The notes under the pieces were generated by a model. That model saw only the letters and a list, made by a program, of their open reading frames with translations, was not told where the DNA came from and did no database searches. From positions 22,842,853 to 22,906,852 of the forward strand of contig NC_066835.1 in the NCBI RefSeq assembly GCF_001640805.2: 64,000 nt of DNA, read 5' to 3'. Position numbers and translations under genes: made by a program. Origin of the DNA: Lates calcarifer. Taxonomy: Eukaryota; Chordata; Actinopteri; Centropomidae. Below, piece by piece: positions 23,840 to 35,159 of the stretch. Position 1 is the first letter of the stretch, and each line of letters starts with the position of its first letter.

Positions 23840-26800
23840 ATGGGAAGTTTGCACTCAAACTTAACACAGAGGCTTCTTGTCTTACTTCTGTCTCTCTTGT
23901 TTCATCTTAACCCTTCACTTGCATATTCGCTGAAAAACTGCAATATCAATTATTCTGAGAATCCGTTGGCTGATGTTTCTGTGGACTGTTCAAATGGTCA
24001 ACTTGTTTCTGTCCCTGATGACATCCCCAGAGATGTGATCTCAGTGCAACTCCTTAATAATAAGCTTCAACAGATTAACAGAGGAGATTTTGATGGGATG
24101 TCAAAGATGAGATTTTTGTCCCTGAGCATGAATCAGATTGTTCATGTGGACGATGGATCCTTCATCCACTTGGTGGCGTTGACAACGCTCTACATGAGCC
24201 TCAACAAACTCACCAAGCTGTCAGGCAATGTCTTCCAGGGACTGTCCAACCTCACCAGGCTTGACCTCAGTAGTAACAACATTCAGTTCATTCATACCTC
24301 AGCCTTTCAGCCTCTGTGCAGCCTACAACGTGTTTGGCTAGAACTCAACCAGCTCAAACAGGTGACTGACATTCAGCCCATCCTACAGCTGCCACACCTA
24401 CAGAAGCTGAACATTAGAGGTAATCTGTTTCCCTCCTTTCAGTCCAAAGATCTGCTACTGGACACGCCCTCAAGTCTCAAGGTATTAGATATTTCTGATT
24501 GTAAGTTGGAAAACTTCAGCATCACAACACCAATCTTTCCTCACCTTGAGAGTTTAGACCTTTCTCGAAGTGGCCAAGACACTGGACTGAAATGGGACAT
24601 ACCTGACAAGACTTTACTGAGGAACATAACTCACCTGTATCTTAGTTACCCCCTGATTCCTTTTCAAGAGCTTCTAAAAGTCCTGCAGAGTCTCGACTCA
24701 CTGATGCATCTGACGCTGAATTATATGGAGAAATGGATCAAGAAAGGTCTGTTAGCAACAGTCTGCAAAATACAGACACTTAGGAGGCTCGAACTGTTTT
24801 ACAATAACCTTGCCAATTTCACAGTGAAACTTGTTACTTGCTCTCAGCTCAGTGACCTTGACTTGTCCCATATGCACACGACTGAACTACCTAAAGGCTC
24901 GATACAATCGATGCAGCGACTGAGGTCCCTGAACCTCAGTATCAACGCCCTCACCAAAGTGCCAGATGATATCCGGAGCCTCTCCTCCCTCGAGATCCTG
25001 AATCTCGGGGGCAATCTCATTTCCAAATTGAGCTGTGAGGATTTCATAAACGCAACAAACCTCACAGATCTCGATCTGAGCGGTAACCACATCGCCCAAC
25101 TGGATGGGTGTGAATTTAAAAATCTTGACAATCTGAGGGCTTTAGATATCAGTGGCAACTTGCTGTGGATGTTTGGAGGCGTCTTCAAAATTGGCCTGCA
25201 GAAGCTCGAGACCTTGGATGTGAGCAACAACTTTGTATCTCTTCTTGAAAAGGGTGATTTTCAAAGTTTAGGGTCCCTGAAGTATTTGGATGTGGTGTTA
25301 AATAACATCGAAAGGATAAAACATAGGGCCTTTGATGGACTGAACAGCTTGGGAAGTCTTATAGTATCTCTTCCACTGGAGTTTGAAAATAACTTCAGAG
25401 AATTACAGCAGTTGGAAAATCTTACAGTCTATCTGAATACTGGCAGCAGTTTCAAAGGTACTCATCCAGTTTATCACAAATCTCTCTATCATTTAAAGTC
25501 TTTGAAGGTTTTCACAATAATATGCAAGGGCTATCACGCTGGCTTCCCCTTAGATGTACCGATGCACATCTTTCATGCCATGAAGCGTTTAGAGCACTTC
25601 ACAGCTGACAATATCTATATCACCGCACCAGATCCAGACACATTTCAGTTCAACCCTCACCTCAAGAATCTGACAATCAGGAATACTGATTTGTCAGATC
25701 TGGACCCTGGACTGTTTCTGCCGATCCCAAACCTGCAGGTTCTCGATCTCTCTTATAATCAAATCAGGTCTTTGGATTTTCTGACCCAGGCCAATCTGCC
25801 AGCACTCAGGTGGTTGACACTGAGCTACAATGAGTTGACAGTGATCAATGAGACGGTCTTTGAGTCCCTCCCTGCACTAACATATCTGGATCTGGATAAC
25901 AACTTGTTCATCTGTGACTGCTCTAATGCTGGATTTATCCAGTGGGTGAAGAACAACGAACAAACACAGGTTGTTAATGCCTACCAGTACGTCTGTTCCT
26001 TTCCTGAGGCTGAACGAGGAACCAAGTTGCTGGACTTTGACATCCAGTCCTGTTGGATGGACGTCGGCTTCCTCTGCTTCATCTCCAGCTCTTGTCTGGT
26101 CGTTCTAACTCTGCTCTCGTCCTTCATCTACCACTTTCTGAGATGGCAGCTAGTCTACGCCTTCCACCTCTTCCTGGCCTTCCTCTACGACAGCAGGAGG
26201 AGGAGGAAGGGAGTTCCTCATCACTACGACGCCTTCATCTCCTACAACGTTCACGACGAGGCCTGGGTTCTCAATGAGATGCTGCCGGTGCTGGAGGGAG
26301 AGCAGGGCTGGAGGCTCTGTCTGCACCACAGAGACTTCCAACCAGGTAAACACTGTCTGTCTTTATCTCTTCCTGAATCTCTGTCCACACAAGTGTTGCC
26401 ACAGCACTGAAATTTCCAGCTACAATACAGAAACCGTCATCACCAGAAAGATGGCAGCATTTGTAGACGAGTTCTCTGGTGAATACACTCCAAAGACGAC
26501 TTGTCATGGCAATGATGTATCAAAGGGAGGATGGTTTAACATTTAGCCCCAGTGATTTTATTATCAATGCTTCAACCATACTCAGTTTTGTTTTTGTGTA
26601 AGTAATGGATGTTGCCTGTAGAGTAGTGCTTCGATCCCCAGCTCCTTTAGCCTGCAAAGTGTTGTTAGGCAAGATACTGAACGATGTTTTGTCTTAAGAT
26701 TAGACCAGTGGTTTCCAACCTTTTTGTCTTGTGACCTATTGATGAAACATGATATTTCTCTGTGTGCTGTTTTAAAGACTCGTTACCTCTAAACTCATTT

Positions 26801-29518
26801 GATGACCAGTCAGAGATTCCCCCTAGGATGGAAACCACTGAACTAAGCAATCTAACTGTATGTGATATAGTTTAAAGCTTTAGCTTTGTCTGTCACATTG
26901 CCAAATGAATAAAATTCTAGCATTACTGACCCACACATAAATAATCTAGAAAAGTAATATACAGGGAACGTTTTTACAATATACAGTACATTTAACTGAT
27001 AAAGTAAAAAACTTGTTCCACCCATGCAAACAACTATTTCCCAGGTCTGTCTTGTTGTATTTTGTTGTTTTTATTGGACAAGTTTGTGTTAAAGCAGCAC
27101 TTTGAAAAAACTGATATTGATTGAAACTGTGTTTGGTCTTCTTCTGTCAACAGTTGCGTTTATATTTAGTCTTTATCTGTTAATCTCTGCCCTCTCTTCT
27201 CTAACTCTTCTCTTCTTCCTGTCAGATGCAGAGCGTCTACAGCATGCTCTTTATTTTAAGGTATCAAGAGTTTCACTTCCTCCTTTTTCCTCAGGTCTCT
27301 GAGTATCTTTGCTGGTATGCAGGCGATGCTCAGTTTGCCACAGGACACTTTACTGGTTAGAGAAAGTTATTCTACTCACATTACCTTTAAAAAGACGGGG
27401 TCTGGGTCAAGTGTTCCTAAAAGCTGCCATGAACTCTATCTGCTGTAAGGAGACTTGAATCATATTTGTCTGGTTTTAGAGTTTTAGTTTTTGGTCATGA
27501 TGCAAAGGTTTCAGCATCTATTTCACCTTGAAAACCATAAATACAATTTTAAAATCCTGCCTTGTCCATTCCAGCTCCTGCAGTATCAGCACTGACAATG
27601 TTTAACTGATATCCCACAGAAAAAGTACTGAGCAGTCTCTCGCAGCTCAATCCACTGTCACAACAATCCCACTGTTAGTTTAGAGGAGAGAACGTCTCCT
27701 GACAGCTGCAACCACACACAGAAACATTTAGAGCTAACATTACGACAGCAGCCAACAGACAAGATGTAAGTCTTTGCTTCATTACATTTGAGACGTTTTA
27801 AGGCCTTCTGAGGCTTTTTGTCCCTGGGAAAATGAATGCAGTACAGATACCTTGAAGTGAACTTCTTCATTTCAGTCTGAACTGTACAGAAGCTGCTTCT
27901 CATTTCTAGTTAGTAACCTTTCATTGACATTTCAGACATGACAGTTGACACGTTTACAGGCAGAAGTTCGTCAAATGGCCCCTTTCCACCTGCGCAAACC
28001 CAGGTGCTGGTTCTGGGCTGGTTTGCTAGAGAGCCACCATAGAGCCACATCATAAGGTCACTGTATACATCTCAACAATAGCAGATGTCCTGGTTTTGTG
28101 AGTCTACACTGGCATCCAAACATTTTGATGTTGATTTGATTATTTCTAAATCTTTAAAAATGGTGGTCACAAAGTTGTAGTTGGTCTTGTTTGTCATGAT
28201 AATCCCGCCCCCAGCCACTGACGCTGGTTCGAGAACAGCAAAGTGTTGGTGCTGCTCTCAAGCCAGTTTTCCTGTCCAAGACCAGCTCTCTCTTTGAAAC
28301 ACTATGAACTAGTTCAAGATCCAACTTCAAACCCTAAAACTGGGGTAGAGGGTCAAAAACCACCCAAAATAACTGAGAGTTTATGAAGAGACACACATAA
28401 AAGGTTGTTTTTGTGCCTTAAATTGCTCGAATGTGTGAAGTAAAAAGTGAAGGAAAGCTGCCTGTCAGCTCAGAGCAGAATCAGCTGTGAGCTCCAGCGA
28501 TCCGGATCAGGTTTTTATGAAGCTGTGGATGTTCTACACTGTTGTTCCTGTTTGTTTACGCAGTTTAATGAACATTACTAACATCTGTCAGGCTCTGCAT
28601 GACAGCTGTTTAGAGTTTCAGTTTGGGAGTTGGTGACAGTTGACAGCTGAATAGGATACGACAGGCCTTAGATGGAAAATGTGTCTTGTGGTTGTGATTA
28701 TAATTATCCAGAGAAAAAAAATGAAATCATTCAAGAGAGTTTGTTTTCATGATCCCCTTTGTCTGATCAATAATACTGATTAACTCTTGTATTGATGTAG
28801 TGTTGATGTTACATTAAAGACGGCTGTGTGCTGCGTTGCAGAGATTTCTACTGAAGCATGCTAACCAGCTAGCCAGAGTCCAGTCTGCCCTCAGTCCAAC
28901 ATTCGACGACGAAGAAGGAGTCGAGCTTGTTGAGTTTTAAATCAAGAATTCTGTCAAAGACATCTTAAAGACGTACCTGCTGTCTCCACAGGTAAACCCA
29001 TCATCGAGAACATTACAGACGCCATCTATGGCAGCAGGAAGACCATCTGTGTGATCAGCCGCCGCTACCTGCACAGCGAGTGGTGCTCCAGAGAGATCCA
29101 GATGGCCAGGTGGGGGCGCCACCTTTAATTACTCTTTAAGTAGTTTGTTTACGAGACTAAAACATCATAGTCCTGGAGATCATTAAAACTTACTGATTCC
29201 TCTGAATGGTCCTCATGTGCTCCTGTCCTGGTCTGTCCTGGTGTGTCCTGGTCTAACCTGGTCCTGTGTTGTTGCAGCTTCCGTCTGTTTGACGAGCAGA
29301 AGGACGTGTTGATCCTGCTGTTCCTGGAGGAGATCCCGACCCGGCAGCTGTCTCCATACTACCGCATGAGGAAGCTGGTGAAGAGACGCACCTACCTGAG
29401 CTGGCCTCAGGCCGGCCGACACACAGGAGTCTTCTGGCAGAACGTACAGAGAGCTCTGGAGACGGAGGACACTCCCACCGAGACCTCAGACCTCCTGACT
29501 GGACCTGAAGGACACTGA
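23840..29518 (+). CDS. tlr22: Toll-like receptor, TLR22/TLR23 group
   Basis: Encodes a 954-residue type I membrane receptor for innate sensing. Coding exons are 23840-26345, 28992-29109 and 29278-29518 (introns 2646 and 168 bp); phases 1 and 2 join without a break to the TGA at 29516-29518. The ATG at 23840 has A at -3 and G at +4, and an in-frame TAA lies at 23819. Domains: signal peptide about 1-28; LRRNT cysteines 34 and 50; about 20 leucine-rich repeats; LRRCT cysteines 692, 694, 719 and 738; transmembrane helix about 742-764; TIR about 794-935 with box 1 YDAFISY (796-802), box 2 RDFQPG (831-836, BB-loop proline 835) and box 3 FW (927-928). Both introns cut the TIR, the first inside box 2. 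The long ectodomain and wording such as CVISRRYL and SFRLFDEQKDVL fit the fish TLR11-type group. By memory TLR22 fits best, TLR23 or TLR13-like remain possible. TLR22 of other fish responds to long double-stranded RNA; that ligand is only inferred here. No lesion was seen. Confidence 0.95.
26605..26690 (+). mobile_element. tRNA-derived SINE remnant
   Basis: GTGCTTCGATCCCCAGCTCC resembles a polymerase III B-box with its downstream stretch, followed by GGCAAGATACTGAAC. This combination is characteristic of a common teleost tRNA-derived SINE. The A-box half is degraded, and no poly(A) tail or target duplication was identified. It lies in TLR intron 1, sense orientation. Confidence 0.55.
26706..26840. 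mobile_element. hAT-type MITE, 135 bp
   Basis: Inverted ends CAGTGGTTTCC and GGAAACCACTG match exactly over 11 bp and belong to the abundant teleost CAGTGGTTCCCAACC-type family. The 8-bp flanks (GATTAGAC and AACTAAGC) agree at only four positions, so the target duplication is decayed or absent. It has no coding capacity. Confidence 0.7.
27226..27260 (+). other. Pseudo-exon or cryptic 35-nt exon in TLR intron 1
   Basis: A long pyrimidine tract ending CTTCTTCCTGTCAG precedes 35 nt that end in AAG/GTATCA. Spliced between exons 1 and 2, it would shift the frame and bring an early TGA in exon 2, losing most of the TIR. The acceptor is strong and the donor moderate. Whether it is ever used cannot be told from sequence. 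Confidence 0.25.
27970..28320. repeat. Dispersed repeat remnant in TLR intron 1
   Basis: The left part CCCCTTTCCACCTGCGCAAA with CAGGTGCTGGTTCTGGGC, and the right part AGCAAAGTGTTGGTGCTGCT with CAAGCCAGTTTTCC, resemble the two ends of a teleost DNA-transposon-like repeat usually beginning CCCTTTTCCACCGCG. The ends look related in an inverted sense, but divergence is high. Confidence 0.4.
29223..29265 (+). repeat. Short 10-bp tandem repeat before TLR exon 3
   Basis: Four to five copies of a unit like TCCTGGTCTG sit in the 168-bp intron 2, ending about a dozen bases before the exon 3 acceptor (GTTGCAG at 29277). It forms part of the pyrimidine-rich region ahead of the acceptor, and changes in copy number could affect splice-site strength. 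Confidence 0.7.
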
Positions 29519-30761
29519 GAGACCACTGATTGGAATCAATCAACCCTGGAGTCGTCTTATATTTCGTCCAAATTACTGCTTGTACCATGTTATCTCTGTA
29601 AAGTAAAAGGCTTATTAATTGTATCGACACAAATAGATTGCTGGTTCTTTAACTTGTGTTCTGATTGTTGATTTCTGCTTTATTGACAACATGAAGCCAC
29701 TTGATGGAGTTATATGTTCACATAATGCAATTCCTGATCTCACCAGCAGGTGGCACCAAAGTAAGAGACTTTATGCTCTGAACAGAGATAAACGACTGTC
29801 GGAGGAGAGCGAACGAAAGCTGCAGACATCTGAGGTCAAAGGTTAAGATTTAATTAGCTGTGATGGACGGCACACTGAGGAGACGTTTGAAAGATTTTTT
29901 GTTTGTTTAAATCTCTGTGTCACTGCAGGAGGTTTTATATCAGATGATCAAACTCTTTTCTTCGTCAGACTCTGGAGTCTGTCAGATTAAGATTACTGTC
30001 TGAATACGAAGTGCAGAGATTTAAAGCTGAGGCTGTCAGAGGAGGAGGAGGAGGCTCTGTTTATGAAGACAAGTGCAAACCCAAAATCACATCTCGCTAA
30101 AAGCTCACAGACTGAACTGTCACAATTCTCTCTGGTTTTTAACTTTTATTTTAACCAGATGACGTCTGGATCTGAAGCTATCAGAGAAACGAGCTGAGCT
30201 AACGTTAGCAGCAGCTCAGCTCTGCCAAACTCCATTAGAAAAACATTGGTTTTCTTTCTTCACTGTTTTTGTGTTTTGTTTGTTTTGGAGAGGAGGAGAC
30301 CTCTGAGGAGAACTCAGCTCCTGAACCATCAACACTGTGATGACACCAGTGGAGGTGAGGACAACAACTCCCATGATCCCACGCTCCTTCATAACATCAC
30401 CACACTCCATCGCTTGTTATCATGTTCCCACAGTTTCTTTCATTGATAATAGAACTGTACACACCAGGCACAGATCTGAGGTCAGTGAACGCATCACTGA
30501 ATCGTCCTTTAACATTCAGTTGTAGGTGTTTCGTGTCCTGATGTGAGTCCCAGTTCAGGTTCAGTGTAATACAAGGACCGTGTGTTATTGTCGTGGGGAC
30601 GATGAGATGATCTCAGTCAGCTCCCGGAGGAAACTCTTTATTACACTCAGCACACACACATTATTACAGTAAACCCTCACCTCAGTGTGTTTCTGCTCCA
30701 TGTCTCACACTCAGAAACCACCGAGGAGACGAATGTGTTCTGTCACGTTTCCTCAACTACG

Positions 30762-30821
<60 letters not shown>

Positions 30822-33200
30822 TTCTGTCTGTTGCACTGAGCAGAACCTAAAAACACTGTTTCACTTCCTGGTTCATTTCCACAGAGTTCAGCCATTAACT
30901 TTTGATTGATCTGATATTAAATAAATCAATAATCCGTGGATCTGTGATATTAAACTCAGTAAATCCACAGCGCTTCAATTTATGGTTTTAATATTTTCTC
31001 TAAAAGCTGCATTTACTTTGGATAAATTGATCTCATCTCGTCTGATCACCAAGCACTTTGATCAGTAACACATGGATCAGGAGTGTTTTAAAGTCAAACT
31101 CAGGCTGAAGAAATAAGGAGTTAAAACACGACTTGGACTCGATTTGAGACTTAATTTCTCCATTAATCGATCAATAATGAAGAAACCTCCTCACAGGACG
31201 TCGTTCTCTCCTACACAACACCCAGACTGAAAGAGACGCACATTAACGTCACTGTGTTAAACGTGTCTGTGTCATTATTTTTTGTCTCTCCTGCTCATTC
31301 GCTCTGTTTGCATCACTTTGTGGTACTTTTTCGTGTCTTTGTGATCATTTCATTGCCTTTAAAAAACACAGGCTCTGGTTCATCTGCTCTAACGAAGACA
31401 CAGACTCGTTGCAGTCGTTATAAACAGCTGATTAAAACACAGTCACTTCCTGCTGAGAGTGTGTTTTACTGCAGGATTCAACACACACACTCAGCTCTGT
31501 GTGTGTTGTTGTTGTTGTTGTGTGAGTGACAGCAGCACAGACACACTCCGACAGGCAGAGACAGAGACAGTAAATAAACAGGAGATGGAGGAATATTTTC
31601 ATGTGTGAGGAGTCAGTCGTCCTCAGGGAGGAAGATAATGATGATGATGATGACCCCATGACCTTTGACCTTTGCTACTGTAACAGAGGTATGTATGTAT
31701 GTGATTGTGCAGGAGAATTTTTGAGACAAAATTCTTATAAAATATAAAAAATTCTAAAATAATTTTCTTAAAATAAAAATAAAAAGAACAGGAGGCGTCG
31801 TGTTTTGTTGCTTCTGTTGTTTTAATCATCAGATTCTGTTTCATATGTTCAGGCATTTAGTGAAATATGAACTGATGAGTTAAACTGCAGCTCTTCTTCT
31901 CCGTCTGCAGTAACAGGAACAGATCAACAGCGCCCCCCAGTGGTGTCGACTCACATCGACTCTGGTTCATCAGGTCGAGTCTCTCTTTACATTTTCCTGC
32001 TGAGTTCAATGTTTTTATTTTTAAAACTTCCTGTTCACACAATGAAAAATAAAGATGAAGAAACTGAGCTGAAGCTGAAAACTGGTGTTCTGTTTTGTAA
32101 AAAATCATTTAAGATTAAATTAACTGATTAATCAATTAGTCGAGGTCTTTTTAATCAAGGAATAATGTAAGAATTAGATTTTGTACATGTTTAATGATGA
32201 ATATTTTCTACCCTCTTTATGTTCAGACTGATTGGACCAGTTTTTCTTGTTGTTTTATTTCCTCTTCTATGTTTGTTTTTCTCCTGATTGTCAGATTAAA
32301 AGATGAAAAGCAGAATTGATCTCCTTTAAAAGTTTTTTCTATTTCTGATACAGACCAGAAACAAAATACAGTCTGATGAGAATAAATCAGACTCAGTGAA
32401 GGAAAAAGATTAAATTCAGTCTGACTGTTGATGATAAGTATAAAAAGATAAATGAATAAGTTATTTCTTGTTCTGACACAGTGTGCTGCTTCCATCAGTT
32501 TGAAAATAAAGATTTAATTCAAAGTGTTAAATCAGATGATAGATTATATGAATATGCAGGATTCAGGTTTATTAACCATTACTCTGCTTTAAGAACTGTA
32601 AACTGATCATCAGAATAAAGAGGGAAGTCAGTGAACCAACACTGCCACCTGCTGGGATGAAGTCAAAACTGCACTTCCTGTCACAGACCTGTTGGTGTTT
32701 CCTTCTTCCTACTGAGAAATAATAAAATGAGATAAAAAGCAGAGGAGAGTTTTTCTGTCTTTATTTGATGGAAAACAGACAGAATGCAGAGAGAAAATCT
32801 GCAAAACAAGCTGTAACTTGAGATTCAGTGTTTCAGCCTGAATGAGTTTATTTTGGTATTTGTCTCCATTAGAAGCCTCAGTTTCCTCTGAGGTTTATTC
32901 TGGGTGGACATCAGAGATCATGAATTCCTCTGGTGAAGTCAGATTAACACGAGTTAACATGAGTGTGAGAGTTCAGGTGTTTGTATTTCAATATAAATGA
33001 CAGACAGCAGAGGGCGCTCACAGCCTGCAGATGTGGCCTGGTTCAGAGCAGCTGTTTGATGAGTGTAAGAGTTAAAGACTTTCAGGACATTAAAGGCATT
33101 TTTAACCATATTTTTTGGGTGTAAATGATTGATCAGGACACAAATCAGTAGAACCAGTGTAGTATTGATCAGGATCAGTGAACAGTCAGAGTTATAACCT
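29519..33200. other. 3' flank of the TLR gene, no further gene seen
   Basis: No canonical AATAAA was found within about 100 bp after the receptor stop codon, so the 3' end of the transcript is undefined. A long ATA array lies at 30762-30821. Open frames are short and of repeat-like or low-complexity composition. Confidence 0.5.
30762..30821. repeat. (ATA)n microsatellite, about 20 units
   Basis: A pure 60-bp trinucleotide array (ATA/AAT), the longest trinucleotide run in the window. Confidence 0.95.
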
Positions 33201-33249
33201 GTACTCTTCATAAGTTACTAAGTAACTAAGATGCTTGTTATTTGTCAGA

Positions 33250-33720
33250 CACATCGAAAGGCCAACAAACATGGCGTCCTCCGTTCTGACGGGTAAAGTT
33301 ACAAACATTATTTCATCACGTTAAATAAGTCATTATTGTTGTATGTGACATATTTACACTCTTAATGTATCAGTGAAGCTGTCAGTGTTACAGGAGTCTG
33401 TCAATGGCAGCAGCAATAGCTCCTTCATGTAAAGACAACAGCACAGTGTGACGATGCGGACAGCCATGTTGTTTTCCGCCGTGATCACGTGACTTCGCGA
33501 GTTTACCGTCTTGACCTCCAAGAAATGTCTGTGGTTTATTTATAATTTTTTGTGTGAAAACTATAATTTATAATTTGAAAAGTGATTAAATAAATGAATA
33601 AAACAAACTGAATCTGATTCGACCAATCAGCGCAGCGCGGATCGAACTTTTGACCTTACGTTCACTTCCTGTTTACACGCAACTTTTTCGGAAACTTGTC
33701 CGCAGAGCTGCAAAGAAAAG
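33250..33720. promoter_or_regulatory. Promoter-like stretch
   Basis: Contains an ATG in strong context (AACATGGCGTCC at 33270-33281) followed by GGGTAAAGT, a palindromic E-box ATCACGTGAC near 33485, a CCAAT box (GACCAATCAGCGCAGCGC at about 33621), a TGACCTT nuclear-receptor half-site and an ETS-type CACTTCCTG at about 33664. The combination is typical of a TATA-less housekeeping promoter. Minus-strand transcription is also possible: an ATG in AACATGGCTGTCC context opens a 37-codon frame leftward from about 33466. No product was recognised either way. Confidence 0.35.
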
Positions 33721-33898
33721 TGCAACGGGGACAGTATCAGCGGGAGTTTCTGTTCCTCATGAAGCCGGACAAAGATACTTCTCTAACACCTGCGTCACGT
33801 CAGACAGGTGTGAGCGCAGGTGTTCTTACCTGACGAGCTGCAGCGGAGATTATTGGTTATAAACGCTGAGAGAACAGGAGCCTTGAAGATGTCTGAAG
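33720..33898 (+). other. Candidate first exon ending in a strong donor
   Basis: Just before a perfect donor (GAAG/GTGAGT at 33899) stands ATGTCTGAAG in good context (CTTGAAGATG), so this could be the first coding exon of an unrecognised gene beginning Met-Ser-Glu-Gly, phase 1. The acceptor at 35159 keeps the frame and would yield a 133-residue low-complexity product stopping at 35551. That product is not recognised and may be only an upstream frame in a long 5' leader. The 5' edge is approximate. Confidence 0.35.
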
Positions 33899-33980
33899 GT
33901 GAGTGAATTATTTATTTTCCTGTTTCCTGTTTATTAATTTAACAAATTTGGTTATTGAGGCACAAAGTCTGACTGTCAGT

Positions 33981-34209
33981 ACCAGACTCCATTGACAAAA
34001 ACAGGAATTTTATCGAGCAGAACACAGGAGCTGCTGGAATACCACTGCCTCCCTCTGTTGTGTGTTTGTGTTACTGTGTGACTTTCAGTGGCGGAAGAAG
34101 TCAAATGAAGTAAAAGTACCACACAATAACACAAACAAACCAGCAGTGGTATTCCACAGCTCCTGTGTTCTGCTCGCTAAAATTGCTGTTTGTGTCAATG
34201 GAGTCTGGT
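33981..34209. mobile_element. Palindromic MITE family B, best copy
   Basis: Begins ACCAGACTCCATTGACAAAA and ends with GGAGTCTGGT. The left arm has CGAGCAGAACACAGGAGCTG, the right arm AGCTCCTGTGTTCTGCTCGC. The centre has TGGCGGAAGAAG and AAGTAAAAGTACCACACAA. Its length is 229 bp with no coding capacity. It lies 82 bp after the splice donor of the candidate exon at 33720-33898. Confidence 0.85.
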
Positions 34210-34267
34210 AGAGATAGATATTTCTGAAATATGTTAACGTGTGACTTTCTGTGAAATAAGTATTCAC

Positions 34268-34405
34268 CACACACACACACACACACACATTCACACACTG
34301 TGGTCTCGTTGCAGCTGTTGTGATGACGCCTCCATCACACAGGACACAGCATTAACATTAACATCCTATAATAACACAGCTGCCAGCTGGGACACACACT
34401 TAAAG

Positions 34406-34461
<56 letters not shown>
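34268..34461. repeat. Opposed (CA)n and (GT)n arrays
   Basis: CA array 34268-34289 and a GT array of about 54 bp at 34408-34461, separated by about 118 bp and able to pair as a hairpin. Confidence 0.95.
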
Positions 34462-34463
<2 letters not shown>

Positions 34464-34645
34464 GGATAATTTCAGGTTGCAGTGATTACATGTCTCCTGT
34501 TTTCTCTTAGAAACAAACAACACAACAGAAACAGTTGAAGTTGTTCAGAGTTCAGTTATTTTTACCTCCTCTGCTCCTTCCACTCTCCATCTGACCACCA
34601 TCAGCCATCACCTGTAATCACCTGTCGTCTGTACCTGTCTATCTG

Positions 34646-34870
34646 TCTGTAGTCTCATTTAGACACTCGTTAGCAACCGCCTTTTTTAAGACACGTAAAA
34701 GCTTCAGACATCAGGAGTGGGGGATTTACTGACCCATTTTATGTCGGAGAATAAAACCTGAAAATGTCTGGAGCTTGTGTTAAAACCACAGACCTTATTT
34801 CAGACATTTAACCAGAAACACACTGACAACAGGAAGAGCTAACATGCTAACATGCTAACTGACTTCCTGG
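34646..34870 (+). repeat. Duplicated segment D, copy 1
   Basis: About 225 bp that recur almost unchanged at 42560-42796 (shared start CTGTAGTCTCATTTAGACAC, shared end ACTGACTTCCTGG). The second copy differs by single bases and by about 12 extra bases after AACACACTGAC. No terminal repeats were seen. The nature of the unit is unknown. Confidence 0.85.
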
Positions 34871-35056
34871 TTTTAGGATCAGTCCTGCAGTGCTTTATTG
34901 GTGGTTAGTGAACCAGCTTAGAGATGCATTACTGCCACCTACTGGACTGGAGTCACTGCTCTCTCATTAACAGATTCAGTCTCATTATGTTTCACTTAAG
35001 TTGTTTATTTTCTTTTTTCATCTCAACTGAAAGTGTGAAAAGAAAAAACATCATGT

Positions 35057-35058
<2 letters not shown>

Positions 35059-35090
<32 letters not shown>
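35059..35090. repeat. (CA)n microsatellite
   Basis: Pure CA array of about 32 bp, 70 bp before the acceptor of the candidate exon at 35160. Confidence 0.95.
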
Positions 35091-35092
<2 letters not shown>

Positions 35093-35159
35093 CAGCTGAT
35101 CCGTTCTTCAGTGAACTTCCCATGTAAACAAACCCTGGCTCCTCTCCGTCCTTCCATAG

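Larger units (their letters stand above)
26346..28991 (+). other. Intron 1 of the TLR gene
   Basis: Bounded by CAG/GTAAAC and CCACAG. Reading through the donor adds 20 codons (to TGA at 26408-26410), which would end the protein just after box 2. The intron holds a tRNA-type SINE scrap, a hAT-type MITE, a dispersed repeat at about 27970-28320 and a well-formed pseudo-exon at 27226-27260. The body otherwise shows no coding signal. Confidence 0.85.

Noticed and set aside
24844..25230. 128-codon minus-strand frame inside the TLR exon
   Set aside because: Antisense shadow of the leucine-rich repeat coding sequence.
28830..28930. Possible extra TLR exon near the end of intron 1
   Set aside because: The exon 1 to exon 2 join at 26345/28992 already gives an unbroken canonical TIR, and the segment shows no acceptor-donor pair in a compatible phase.
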